The position numbers and the translations under genes were made by a program. Source: Enterovibrio gelatinilyticus (GTDB lineage: Bacteria > Pseudomonadota > Gammaproteobacteria > Enterobacterales > Vibrionaceae). From it: DNA of 64,000 nt. The DNA is taken from contig NZ_JAJUBC010000024.1 in the NCBI RefSeq assembly GCF_028683095.1, positions 1 to 64,000 of the forward strand. Direction: 5' to 3'. The notes below the pieces were generated by a model. The model saw only the letters and a list, made by a program, of their open reading frames with translations. It did no database searches and had not been told where the DNA came from. Below, piece by piece: positions 55,563-64,000 of this stretch. Every line of letters begins with the position of its first letter. Within the stretch, counting starts at the first letter, position 1.

Positions 55563-57621
55563 ATGAAAGCCAGGTCGTTATTTTGTCTCTCAATTGCTGC
55601 TGCTCGGAAGGTTTGATAATGAAGTCTGTCATGCCTGAGGATGTGATTTTTTCAAGAGTGGGTCGAGAATTGTCACCTGTGTGAGCAATAATAGGGACAT
55701 CAGCATAAGCTTGGAGTGAAGAGCGAATACGACGCGAAGTTTCCAGCCCATCCATCACAGGCATTTCGATATCCATCAGAATCAAATCCACATTCTGTTT
55801 ATCTTGTTTAAGCATCGCTATTGCCTTGTCACCATTGGCGCATTGAATAACGTTAAACCCCTGTTTTTCTAAAATGATAGAAGTCATTTGGCGGAGTGAC
55901 TCACTGTCATCCACTACCATAATGGTTTGTGTCTCGGTATTGCTTGGGGTTTGTGCACGCTTGTTGGGTATTGAAGCATCTACGGAGTCGAAAAATAACT
56001 GCTCAATCACCATTGTGGTATTCAAGCGCCATGCTAGCCCTTCAATCCATGTTGGGTTGTACACAGCATGCGATTGATGGCAAGTCGATGAACTGTTGTG
56101 CAGGTATATGATTTTTGCTTCAGTGAACGAAAGTATAGGTTCAAGATGGCCGAGCACATCCCCATTTGTCCCTACACTCTCCAAATCGACAATGATGACA
56201 TCGTATTCAAAATCAAACTCGGGCTTCTTCAGAACGTGCAGCACATCGATAGTTTGCAGTTTGAAGCCCATTTTTTTGCTGATTTTCGTCGTACGCTGGA
56301 CCAAATCAACGTCATCGGTCACCATCAGCATCGATTTAAGCTTGATCAGGTTGTGTTTGATATCTTGAGCAATTGAGGAGTCAAATGAGGGGAAAGCGAG
56401 AGTGAACGCAGTCCACTCCCCGACCTTAGAATCGCAACTGATTTCGCCACCGAAGGAACGCATGACTTTTCGGCAGAATGGCAATCCCAGTCCATAATTT
56501 CCGGTTCTTCCTGTGGTGTAAAAATCCTCGAAAATCAGGTTAATAATATCACTGGGTATTCCCTGACCATTGTCACGAACAATGATTCGATTTTCCCGAT
56601 CACCGACTTCAACCATCACCTCTATCGCAAAATTTTCTCCGATTCGATGATGAAAAGCGTTTTTAAACAGGTTATAGATAACGTACTTCAGCAGGGTATC
56701 GCTGCCGAGAAAATCAAAGGTGTCGGTGTTTCTAATCGTTATCGCTGTTTTGTCTGTGTTGCTCCTGAAACCAAAACTATCGACAGCATATTGCAGCACA
56801 TTTTTGACGGCGTGCTTTTTAAACGTTGAGCGGGAAACGCGGTTTTCATCAATGGACGTCAGCAGAAGATCGATGGTTTCATTACCGGCACGAATGATGT
56901 TCATCGCGTCGTCACTGATCTCACGGAGTAATAAAACGTCTTCTTCGCGAAGTTGATAAACCCGATTGTTGCTGTCCTTAGGATCCGGAATCGTCAAACG
57001 TATTAAATCAATGGAAGAGCAAAGACCACTGAGCGGGTTTCGCATTTCGTGAGCAATACCAGCACCAAAAACTTTAGCAATCGATACTTTGGTTTCATGC
57101 TCTTGTTGATTGCGAAAGAAAAATAAATTCCCGAAAACGTAGATGAAAAGGAACACTGGCATGTAGGTCCAATCCATCGAGAATGCTAGGTGATACCCCT
57201 TCTCAGCCCAGGCACAGATCGTTGCCATGGTAATACCTGCCAATGTTTGAGCAAACATGACCCAAGTAATATGTACCAGTAATATGTGAAGGAAAATTGC
57301 GGCCATAAAGGAAAGTAGCCAAACGGTGGACCAATTGTTCATCAGTAGCATATAGAAGAAAAAGAAGGGAAGAACAATGGAAATGGCGATTTGATAGAAC
57401 CAGTGCATACGTTCTTTCAAAACGGGACTTAGCTTGTTTCTTACTAATACAATGACAAAAAACAAGCAACAAAGAAGTCGAAGAGGCAAGTTTTCATAAG
57501 CTTGAGGATATATATATTGCCAAATGAAATAGTAAGCCGGAAAGCCAATTAGTCCCATCCAGCTCACGAGCGTCAGGTTTGGTTCAGCGTATTGATAAAC
57601 TTTGCGAAATGCCGCTTCCAT
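55561..57621 (-). CDS. cqsS: CAI-1 hybrid sensor histidine kinase CqsS
   Basis: 686 residues. Six N-terminal helices form the autoinducer-binding domain (VYQYAEPNLTLVSWMG matches the CqsS start), followed by a kinase core with phosphorylated His in GAGIAHEMRNPLSG, ATP motifs NLFKNAF and NGQGIPSD, GLGLPFCRKVM, and a C-terminal receiver (VVDDSESLRQM; phospho-Asp in LILMDIEMPVMDGL). It lowers phosphate flow to LuxU/LuxO when CAI-1 binds. ATG 57621 fits the CqsS N-terminus; the upstream open frame with TTG 57681 runs into a repeat element. No strong ribosome site is seen. Confidence 0.96.
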   Translation of the reverse strand: MEAAFRKVYQYAEPNLTLVSWMGLIGFPAYYFIWQYIYPQAYENLPLRLLCCLFFVIVLVRNKLSPVLKERMHWFYQIAISIVLPFFFFYMLLMNNWSTVWLLSFMAAIFLHILLVHITWVMFAQTLAGITMATICAWAEKGYHLAFSMDWTYMPVFLFIYVFGNLFFFRNQQEHETKVSIAKVFGAGIAHEMRNPLSGLCSSIDLIRLTIPDPKDSNNRVYQLREEDVLLLREISDDAMNIIRAGNETIDLLLTSIDENRVSRSTFKKHAVKNVLQYAVDSFGFRSNTDKTAITIRNTDTFDFLGSDTLLKYVIYNLFKNAFHHRIGENFAIEVMVEVGDRENRIIVRDNGQGIPSDIINLIFEDFYTTGRTGNYGLGLPFCRKVMRSFGGEISCDSKVGEWTAFTLAFPSFDSSIAQDIKHNLIKLKSMLMVTDDVDLVQRTTKISKKMGFKLQTIDVLHVLKKPEFDFEYDVIIVDLESVGTNGDVLGHLEPILSFTEAKIIYLHNSSSTCHQSHAVYNPTWIEGLAWRLNTTMVIEQLFFDSVDASIPNKRAQTPSNTETQTIMVVDDSESLRQMTSIILEKQGFNVIQCANGDKAIAMLKQDKQNVDLILMDIEMPVMDGLETSRRIRSSLQAYADVPIIAHTGDNSRPTLEKITSSGMTDFIIKPSEQQQLRDKITTWLS

Positions 57622-57668
57622 GCTTTTGATAAAATTCTGCCATAGTTCAATGTTAACAGCCAAAGGTC

Positions 57669-57934
57669 TATACCCAATCAACCTGGAGATGCTCGATTTC
57701 AGAGGTCAACAGTGCGTTCAGTTCAAGGCAAATTCTTGTAGGAATAGTCATTCTATTTCACAGGAATTTAACGATGAAGTCGACGCACTGAGGGCCTCCC
57801 TTCGGGCGAGTTTACTGACGCCATGCTCGGTGTTATCCCTTTTTGATGGAGACCACTACATCGGCAAAGGGATGCCTAGATCATAACGTCAGTAAACCTC
57901 GCTGAATCCTGCATCTTCAGGTTGTTTGGGTATA
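57669..57934. mobile_element. Full-length palindromic MITE-like element, copy F, upstream of cqsS
   Basis: A 266-bp element with inverted ends TATACCCAATCAACCTGGAG and, read on the other strand, TATACCCAAACAACCTGAAG. The interior has further inverted blocks (GAGTTTACTGACG ... CGTCAGTAAACCTC) and no gene for its own transposition. Copies A-E elsewhere in the window are shorter relatives. Its left end is 47 bp from the cqsS start codon. Confidence 0.85.
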
Positions 57935-58338
57935 TCTTGCGTATTTTGCCCATCGAAGTGAATGGATCTAGCCAAAATGAATATATTAATTAATGCTCTG
58001 GCGTATATTTCATGGCACTCCAGTTTCGAACGCACATATTATCATTAATAGACTAAGAAAAATGAGTGTTCATATTCATATTGATAATCAAAAAATGACC
58101 ATGCCTACAATCGATTCATAAGACAGACTTTATACAAACAGTCGCTATAGTGATGTCTTATTATTTGTACAAGTATCACGTTTGTATCTTAGCAAACGAA
58201 ATTGAGTATCGCGGGAGGGGTGAGAGCAGAAAAATAAAGCGCAAACCATTCTGGGTCAAGGTGTAAATAAATAGTGTAACAATGGCCTATTTCGAAGCGA
58301 TAAATGACAACTAAGAAATAGACCATAACAACAACTGG
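57935..58338. other. AT-rich intergenic region between cqsS element and SDR gene
   Basis: About 400 bp with no gene I can support and no obvious promoter boxes. It presumably held the original cqsS promoter before the MITE-like element inserted. Confidence 0.4.
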
Positions 58339-58360
58339 CTGCAATCACATGTGATTGCAG
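58339..58360. repeat. 22-bp perfect palindrome downstream of the SDR gene
   Basis: CTGCAATCACATGTGATTGCAG, completely self-complementary, 38 bp past the SDR stop. There is no T-run on the minus strand. It could cap the SDR transcript or bind a regulator. Confidence 0.6.
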
Positions 58361-58398
58361 AGACTTATACTGCAAGCATCAATATCATTTGAAATCTA

Positions 58399-59118
58399 TT
58401 ATGGCTGCTGGCGGGTTGCCGCAATCACGATTTCACGTACACACACATTCTGAGGTTGGTTGTATGCGTAAGTTACTGCATTCGCGATATCGTCAGCCGC
58501 TAGAATACCGCCCATGTCTTCTTTCCAGCTTTCGTAACCCGCTTTGATATCGTCGCTGGTAGTGTGAGAAAGCAATTCGGTTTCTACTGCGCCAGGGGCG
58601 ATAGTAATCACACGTACGTTTGCTGCGGCCACTTCTTCACGCACATTTTCAGAAATCGCGTGTACCGCGAATTTTGTGCCGCAATATGCTGCATGGTTCG
58701 GGAAGGTTTTACGACCAGCCACAGAACTGATGTTGATGATGGTGCCACTGTTACGCGCAATCATAGGGGCAAGCACGGCTTGCATGCCATTCATTAAGCC
58801 CATCACGTTGACGTTGAACATGTTTTGCCATTCAGCAGCATCTTGCGTTGCCATGTCACCCAGCAACATCACCCCAGCGTTGTTAACGAGTAAATCGGCT
58901 TCACCGTACATCGCTTCTGCCGCAGCAACCGCTTCATCAAAAGAGGCCTTCTCCGTGATATCGACTTTCTTGCACAGAGTGTTAGGTAGATTAAGTGCTT
59001 CTAAACGATCAACACGACGCGCAAGCAACAACAACGGGTGGCCTTGTGCTGATAATTGTTTTGCGATGGCTTCGCCAATGCCTGAGCTTGCACCTGTGAT
59101 AACAGCTAACTTTTTCAT
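58399..59118 (-). CDS. Short-chain dehydrogenase/reductase
   Basis: 239 residues of classical SDR type: NADP-binding GASSGIGEAIA, then NNAGVMLLGD, catalytic Ser in INISSVAGR and YCGTK (Tyr, Lys). This is the YdfG/serine-dehydrogenase-like size class, so it probably oxidises a 3-hydroxy acid or reduces a small carbonyl. The LysR gene diverges from it 114 bp away, the usual layout of a regulator and its target. Confidence 0.92.
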   Translation of the reverse strand: MKKLAVITGASSGIGEAIAKQLSAQGHPLLLLARRVDRLEALNLPNTLCKKVDITEKASFDEAVAAAEAMYGEADLLVNNAGVMLLGDMATQDAAEWQNMFNVNVMGLMNGMQAVLAPMIARNSGTIINISSVAGRKTFPNHAAYCGTKFAVHAISENVREEVAAANVRVITIAPGAVETELLSHTTSDDIKAGYESWKEDMGGILAADDIANAVTYAYNQPQNVCVREIVIAATRQQP

Positions 59119-59232
59119 GTTCTACCTCGATTGGACTGTTTGTTTTTTTATTAAGTGTTTCTTATTGAGGCTGCATTCTAAATAAGTCATGATTGTTGAT
59201 ATATATGTCACAATAAAACTCAGTGTTACGCT

Positions 59233-60150
59233 ATGAGCACCAATAAAGACCCATTGAATGACAACCTTAGTGATATCCGCGCCTTCGTCGCAATTGCCGA
59301 GTCCGGCAGCTTTTCCAAAGCAGCTGAAAAGCTCGGAGCATCGCGCGCGCACATGTCACGTCAGCTTAGTCAGCTAGAAAGCCGCCTCGGTGTGCAGCTC
59401 ATTATTCGTACCACCCGTTCTCAACGTTTAACCACAGCGGGTGAAGCCTTCTTTACACGTTGCCAAGCAGCGATGATGCAAATTGATGACGCCATTTCCG
59501 ATGCCATTGATGATTCAGACCAATTGCGCGGACGCATCGCGGTGAATTGTGTAGGGGGGATATTGGGAGAATCACTGGTGGGCGACGTGATCCACAGGTT
59601 CTGTTTTGACCACCCTGATATTCATGTTGAATTGGATTTCAGCAGCGAACGGGTTGATCTGATTGAGTCACGTTTCGACTTAGTACTGCGAATGGGCGCA
59701 TTGAATGATTCACGATTGATTGGTCGTTACTTGGGTGACATTGAAATCGGCACCTATGCAGCGCCGCATTACTTGTCGCAACGTGGTCGTCTTGCACACC
59801 CCAGAGATTTACACAAACACGATTGCTTAACGGGGTCAGTAACACGCTGGCGTTATGTGAAAGTGGACGAGCACTCTCAGCACGTCGATGTGGACGTGAA
59901 AGGCAATTTACAATGTAAAAACGGTCATGTGTTGATGAGTGCCTCGCTACAAGGTAACGGTATTTGTCGCCTCCCTGCACTTTACTGTGAAAGCCATGTA
60001 CAAGCCGGAAGATTGGAGAACGTGTTTACCGATTGGGAAGTCGAGAAAGTGCCGCTGTATTTGCTTTATCACAAAGACCGCCACCAGCCAAAACGATTAA
60101 AAGCCTTGATACAAAAGATGGTTGCTGAAGTGCCACCTCAGCTTTCTTAA
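59233..60150 (+). CDS. LysR-family regulator, divergent to the SDR
   Basis: 305 residues: HTH at about 14-75 (IRAFVAIAESGSFSKAAEKL, GASRAHMSRQLSQLESRLGV) and the LysR effector domain from about 95. It starts at ATG 59233. A likely activator or repressor of the SDR gene across the shared 114-bp promoter region. Confidence 0.92.
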   Translation: MSTNKDPLNDNLSDIRAFVAIAESGSFSKAAEKLGASRAHMSRQLSQLESRLGVQLIIRTTRSQRLTTAGEAFFTRCQAAMMQIDDAISDAIDDSDQLRGRIAVNCVGGILGESLVGDVIHRFCFDHPDIHVELDFSSERVDLIESRFDLVLRMGALNDSRLIGRYLGDIEIGTYAAPHYLSQRGRLAHPRDLHKHDCLTGSVTRWRYVKVDEHSQHVDVDVKGNLQCKNGHVLMSASLQGNGICRLPALYCESHVQAGRLENVFTDWEVEKVPLYLLYHKDRHQPKRLKALIQKMVAEVPPQLS

Positions 60151-60244
60151 TTGTCACCTTCTCTGACCTCACTTCTCGTTCTACCTCAAATAATTTATGG
60201 CGTATACAACAAGTAAGTACCTGCTTACTTGTTACTGGCAGGCA

Positions 60245-60276
60245 TAAAAAAGCCACGCTGCTCAGGCGTGGCTTTG
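60245..60276 (-). terminator. Terminator between LysR and EamA genes
   Basis: AAAGCCACGC / GCGTGGCTTT with a TGCTCAG loop; T-run on the minus strand for the DMT transporter (stop 60334), while on the plus side it can also end the LysR mRNA. Confidence 0.85.
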
Positions 60277-60333
60277 GCATTCTTTTTTGGGAGAGAGGGA
60301 CTAAGCTCTGTTATTGTCTGTAACTTTGATGCT

Positions 60334-61413
60334 TTACGTTGTTCCTGTAACTTTCTTTTGAGCGCCAACGTGTTCGTAATACACTGACGTCTCTCTTGTT
60401 TCCTCTCCACTCAACAACACATCATCAGCAGGTAGCACGATGTTATCCGCCATCGCAGATTTTTCGGCCAATGCAATATCATCATCTTGTGTACGCATGT
60501 CTTCCGTTAAGCTCGCAAACGTTGTCTCTGTCGCCAATGCTTCTTCTCGGGCAGCTCGCTTTGTTTTGCGCTTTTCAAGGCCAGCAAGCCAGATAAGAGG
60601 CACAACAATCAACGAGGTGCCGACAATCATCAGCATGTCTGGTACTTCTCCAAATAGGACAAGGCCGACGCCAACCGCGCAGACAAGGCCGCTGTATTCA
60701 GCACTCGCTATCTTGTTGCTTTCCGCGGCGCGGTAAGCAATTACACACGTGGCGGCATACACCAAAATAAACGCGGTTGAGCCAGACGCGCGCAGGAATA
60801 AATCCATGCTAAAAGGCGCGCCTTCATACAATGCCAACCCTAATGCGATAGGAATACCGATCAGGTTATGTAGCAACAAGGTTTGCGGCACAGTTTGCTC
60901 TCGCGGAATTTTCGGGATCAACAAGTTGTTCACCGCCAGCGTCACTGCCACGATCATCGCTGAAATAGCCGCCCAGCTTAGCTCTGTCGGGCGCACCAAG
61001 ATGAGCACGCCAATAAAGCCCACAACAGCTGCAGCAATGGATGCCGACGACAGTTTTTCTCGCAAGAACATAGCCGCCAACGGAAGCATGATCAAGGGTG
61101 CTGCATAGAAGATCGCGTTCGCCGTGGCCAATGGTAAGGTCGTTAACGCAATCACCGAGAAGAACACGCCCACCAACCACACATGGGCGCGAAGAAAGTG
61201 CCATTTAAGCCCAAGTGTCAGATTTTTCTTCGGTGCCGTTAAACAGAAAGGAAGCAAAATGAGAACGGCTGACACCTGACGAAACAAAGCAAATTGGAAG
61301 ATAGCGCCGTCAGGCCCTCCTTCCATCGTTTTAACCAGCGCATCAGAAAATGTCGCGCTAAGGTTACCAATAACCAACAAGGTCATGGCCATCCCAATTG
61401 AAATATTACGCAT
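60334..61413 (-). CDS. EamA/DMT-family transporter with extended C-terminus
   Basis: 359 residues. Ten helices in two EamA repeats occupy the first about 285 (FSDALVKTMEGGPDGAIFQF, FYAAPLIMLPLAAMFLREKL, VIAYRAAESNKIASAEYSGL, GEVPDMLMIVGTSLIV). The extra about 75 C-terminal residues are hydrophilic and acidic (REEALATETTFASLTEDM) and unusual for the family. Divergent from the second LysR gene, which probably controls it. Substrate unknown. Confidence 0.9.
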   Translation of the reverse strand: MRNISIGMAMTLLVIGNLSATFSDALVKTMEGGPDGAIFQFALFRQVSAVLILLPFCLTAPKKNLTLGLKWHFLRAHVWLVGVFFSVIALTTLPLATANAIFYAAPLIMLPLAAMFLREKLSSASIAAAVVGFIGVLILVRPTELSWAAISAMIVAVTLAVNNLLIPKIPREQTVPQTLLLHNLIGIPIALGLALYEGAPFSMDLFLRASGSTAFILVYAATCVIAYRAAESNKIASAEYSGLVCAVGVGLVLFGEVPDMLMIVGTSLIVVPLIWLAGLEKRKTKRAAREEALATETTFASLTEDMRTQDDDIALAEKSAMADNIVLPADDVLLSGEETRETSVYYEHVGAQKKVTGTT

Positions 61414-61617
61414 GATAAAGGCTCCTGTTCATGTCGTATTTCCTCTCTCACGATGTTGCGACGTTCAGATTAGCGAATTGAGTTATCGCTATTCAGACAG
61501 CAACCTCTCGAGATTAAGGGCCCAAAGATCAAATACAGATCACAGAATGGGCATAGTAGCGCCGCTTTAGCATGACGTATAATGATGAAAATTCGCTATT
61601 CATGAGTTTTTTAGATA

Positions 61618-62499
61618 ATGAAGTTTCCCCCACTCCGAGCAGTGCAATATTTTGAAGTGGTTGCTCGGCTCAACAGTTTTTCTAAAGCAGCCGAAAAACT
61701 CAGCGTCACCCAGAGTGCTGTGAGCCACCAAATCCGCTTGTTGGAAGATTTTTTGGGCGAATCTTTGTTTGATCGTCAAGGCCGCTTGTTGCAACTCACA
61801 CCCGTCGGTCAGCGTTATTATGATGATGTGGCAGACCCACTACAGGCCATTGCCCGTGCCAGTCACCAAGTCAGAGAAGGGGTTTCAGGCCAACTTAGGC
61901 TTGCCGTCTTTAGCTCTTTAGCCGTGAAATGGCTGATGCCGCAATTGTCTGATTTTCGACAGCAGCACCCAGAAATAGACCTTGCGCTAGAAATGTTTGC
62001 CGACCATCCCCACCTTTCCGACAAACTGGCAGATTGCTTCATTGTCGATTTTGAACCGGGTCGTAACTACCAATATGACTTGCTGTACAAAGAGTACCTT
62101 TACCCTGTTTGTAGCAACAAAATTTGGCAGCAGATTAAAGACAAGCCCCTACCTGACGCCCTTTGGGACTACCCGCTATTGTCTGTTACGTCATTGATGG
62201 AAAACGACTGGGCGCAATGGTGCAAATTGGGCGGTTTTTCGTTACCTAATCACGTAAAAATTCATTCTTTTAGCCATATGCTGCTTGCCACGGAAGCGGC
62301 GCGATATGAGCATGGTATTACTTTTTTGAATTACTATTTCATGAACGAAATCGACCGCGAGCAACTAGTGCGTATTCCAATGCATGAGATGCCCACAGGC
62401 GACAGTTTGTATTTTGTTTATAAGAAGCATCGAGCCCGTCAACCTGAAATCCTAAAACTCGGGCGCTGGTTGCAACAAATCTCCACGCAAGAAGAGTGA
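61618..62499 (+). CDS. LysR-family regulator, GcvA-like
   Basis: 293 residues. The opening KFPPLRAVQYFEVVARLNSF, SKAAEKLSVTQSAVSHQIRL is the GcvA/TrpI-like pattern. The effector domain (from about 92) follows. It is divergent from the DMT transporter with 204 bp between, so it likely controls that transporter. Confidence 0.92.
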   Translation: MKFPPLRAVQYFEVVARLNSFSKAAEKLSVTQSAVSHQIRLLEDFLGESLFDRQGRLLQLTPVGQRYYDDVADPLQAIARASHQVREGVSGQLRLAVFSSLAVKWLMPQLSDFRQQHPEIDLALEMFADHPHLSDKLADCFIVDFEPGRNYQYDLLYKEYLYPVCSNKIWQQIKDKPLPDALWDYPLLSVTSLMENDWAQWCKLGGFSLPNHVKIHSFSHMLLATEAARYEHGITFLNYYFMNEIDREQLVRIPMHEMPTGDSLYFVYKKHRARQPEILKLGRWLQQISTQEE

Positions 62500-62680
62500 G
62501 GAACTAATAAACTATTCTCCCCAAAGACTCATCAAAGTTTACGAAGCCATCTCCCCCTCAATCATGCAAGTAGTGCTTGTCTAAACATGCATTTAGATAA
62601 AATACGTCTAAACTCAAATGTGAGCCATCGCTAACTTTTGAGTTTTTATTCTTATTTATGATGCAGTGAGAATTTAAGGA

Positions 62681-63301
62681 ATGAAGCATTTAACCAAGAT
62701 TTATGCTCGCCCAATCAAGCGACCTTTGAATCTTAATGTCACCCTATTCATCACCCTCATCGCGTGGGCAACTGCATGGCCGGCACTTGCCGCTAACACC
62801 TCAAAAGCAGCCAATATTGATTATGGATACTCAAAATTGTACGGCGAGCTGACCCCCACTCAGGTTTACTCGTTGGTAAAAAACATCGACTCGATGGTCA
62901 TGCACTACGCGTATCGATACCAACCCAAGTTAACCAGCAAGCTGCCACGAAAAATTGTGCCCGTAAACGGCTACCGACCGGAACAAGTCTTCGTCGCTCT
63001 TGGCAAGCTCAGCGACGATATCGATGTCTTCGCTAAACAACAGAATGTTGAACCCGTCAAACGCATCAAGCGCGAGGCTAAAGAGGCGATTCCCGCCGAA
63101 GTATTTTTACTGGCTGGCGCCAGTTTAGACACATTCTCTGAAGCGCTAGCGGTACTTGAACCCACGAATACGTTTGGCGATTTCTACTCGCAACGAACCT
63201 ATTCACGAGACAAAACACCGTCCGATGTTTATGCCCTTGTCGATCTGATCAACAGAAAGCTGACCATCTTGCTTGGTCAACCATTAGAACTCAGTGAGTG
63301 A
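62681..63301 (+). CDS. Exported uncharacterised helical protein
   Basis: 206 residues. A long N-terminus and signal peptide (FITLIAWATAWPALA, end near residue 38) predict periplasmic export. The mature part repeats a helix motif P-x-x-V-[YF]-x-L (LTPTQVYSLVKNID, YRPEQVFVALGKLSDD, KTPSDVYALVDLINRK). I recognise no family. It lies 7 bp upstream of a membrane receptor gene and may be its periplasmic ligand-binding partner. Confidence 0.72.
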   Translation: MKHLTKIYARPIKRPLNLNVTLFITLIAWATAWPALAANTSKAANIDYGYSKLYGELTPTQVYSLVKNIDSMVMHYAYRYQPKLTSKLPRKIVPVNGYRPEQVFVALGKLSDDIDVFAKQQNVEPVKRIKREAKEAIPAEVFLLAGASLDTFSEALAVLEPTNTFGDFYSQRTYSRDKTPSDVYALVDLINRKLTILLGQPLELSE

Positions 63302-63308
63302 AGAATTC

Positions 63309-64000
63309 ATGAATCGTCGATATTTCCGCTACACGATTGGTAAACGCCTAGTCCTTGGTTTTGGCTTGATCATGACTATTTTGGTTGCCGCAGTCAGTTT
63401 GTCTAATCAACGTCTCGCTGATGTCAATATCCTTGAGCGTGAGCTTGTTGATAAGACATTCCCTGCCACGTTGGCGAGCAATCAGTTGGTTGCGGAGGTA
63501 AACCGATCTTTGGCGATCTTGCGCGGATATGTGGTTCTTGGCGATGATGAATTTTTGTCAAAACGGCAAACCACATGGGAAAACATCGAGGAACAACTCG
63601 TCGTCCTTAGCCAGGCTATCAGTAGTTCACATATTAATAACGACAAATACATGGCCAAAATAGAGACGTTAAAAGACAACCTTCGTCTGTATCGCGCAGC
63701 GCAAGATGACATAGAACGCATCGCGCATACAGCAGATGAACAGCCCGCCATGAAGATCTATGCCGAACAGGTTGAACCCATCATGATGCGGTTGGTGTCT
63801 GCCATCAATCTACTCACCAGTATCGAACGGGACTTGCCCTCAACGCCAGAGCGTAAGGAGCTACTCGGATTATTTGCTGAATCAAGCGCTTCGTTTTCTC
63901 TGGGTCTTGCCGCCGCACGTTCATACCTTATTAGTGGCGAGGTCGTGTTTAAATCCACTTTTTTTGAAAAATGGACAACCAATGAAAACAATCTCTTCGC
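63309..64000 (+). CDS. Membrane receptor, N-terminal part (chemoreceptor or sensor kinase; partial)
   Basis: The first 230 residues of a protein cut by the window end; ATG 63309 after GAGTGAAG. A signal-anchor helix (RLVLGFGLIMTILVAAVSLS) opens the protein; the following region is a long helical periplasmic domain (ASNQLVAEVNRSLAILRGY, IERDLPSTPERKELLGLFAE) of the helical-bundle kind found in TorS-like kinases and methyl-accepting chemotaxis proteins. The output domain is not visible. It probably forms an operon with the exported protein just upstream. Confidence 0.82.
   Translation, partial: MNRRYFRYTIGKRLVLGFGLIMTILVAAVSLSNQRLADVNILERELVDKTFPATLASNQLVAEVNRSLAILRGYVVLGDDEFLSKRQTTWENIEEQLVVLSQAISSSHINNDKYMAKIETLKDNLRLYRAAQDDIERIAHTADEQPAMKIYAEQVEPIMMRLVSAINLLTSIERDLPSTPERKELLGLFAESSASFSLGLAAARSYLISGEVVFKSTFFEKWTTNENNLF

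Noticed and set aside
57602-57886. 94-codon frame at the cqsS/MITE junction (LEMLDFRGQQCVQF)
   Set aside because: It is translation of the dispersed repeat element; the same peptide appears at 29145-29387 in another copy.

Overview
The window reads as a chromosomal segment of a marine gammaproteobacterium, most likely a member of the Vibrionaceae. The strongest pointer is an adjacent, convergent cqsA/cqsS pair (CAI-1 autoinducer synthase and its hybrid sensor kinase), a quorum-sensing circuit I know only from vibrios and close relatives. Supporting signs are a complete Nrf nitrite-ammonification locus, a MoxR/Bat operon with in-frame VWA-TPR protein, and scattered copies of a short palindromic intergenic element whose spurious translation is common in vibrio genomes. 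The exact genus is inference; nothing here is species-diagnostic.

Layout. 1-2.8 kb: end of a glutathionyl-hydroquinone reductase, rlmC and murQ. 3.1-4.5 kb: an ECF sigma/anti-sigma pair. 4.6-6.1 kb: an ammonium transporter behind three NtrC-type palindromes and a sigma-54 promoter. 6.2-13.7 kb: small regulators and enzymes (AraC, LysE exporter, CorC/CNNM protein, HTH-2TM protein, esterase, NusG/RfaH-like factor, GNAT), two decayed gene pieces and several copies of the dispersed repeat. 13.8-16.7 kb: VWA lipoprotein (YfbK type) with its own ECF sigma and membrane anti-sigma-like protein. 16.7-24 kb: an AT-rich orphan membrane protein, an MBL hydrolase with divergent LysR regulator, pgpB, a DUF6506 protein and a secreted trypsin-like protease with carbohydrate-binding-type modules. 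24.2-26.3 kb: a four-gene AT-rich cassette ending in a T7-lysozyme-like amidase; I consider it the most likely undescribed system.

26.6-37.3 kb: creD, two uncharacterised proteins and a six-gene MoxR-DUF58-DUF4381-VWA-VWA/TPR-BatD operon, thought to be an envelope-stress or metalloprotein-maturation complex. 37.5-44.8 kb: the nrf locus, in which nrfA (minus) and nrfBCDEF (plus) diverge around an FNR box, while a nrfG-like TPR gene lies apart, beyond the 3' end of nrfA. NrfA is the periplasmic pentahaem nitrite reductase, NrfBCD feed it quinol electrons, and NrfEFG attach the special CxxCK haem.

45-50.4 kb: an FG-GAP fragment, a third ECF sigma/anti-sigma pair with a DoxX-type membrane protein, a divergent CPGC redoxin behind a perfect operator-like palindrome, and an orphan protein with two HExxH motifs and an N-terminal part resembling the DUF4157 domain of contractile-injection effectors. 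50.5-53.7 kb: a sulfite/anion exporter and a three-gene phospholipid cassette (PlsC-, CdsA- and CDP-alcohol transferase-like). 54.3-57.6 kb: cqsA and cqsS. A 266-bp repeat element sits right in front of cqsS, and two RNA hairpins precede cqsA. 58.4-62.5 kb: SDR, DMT transporter and two LysR regulators in divergent pairs. 62.7-64 kb: a periplasmic helical protein and the start of a membrane receptor cut by the window end.
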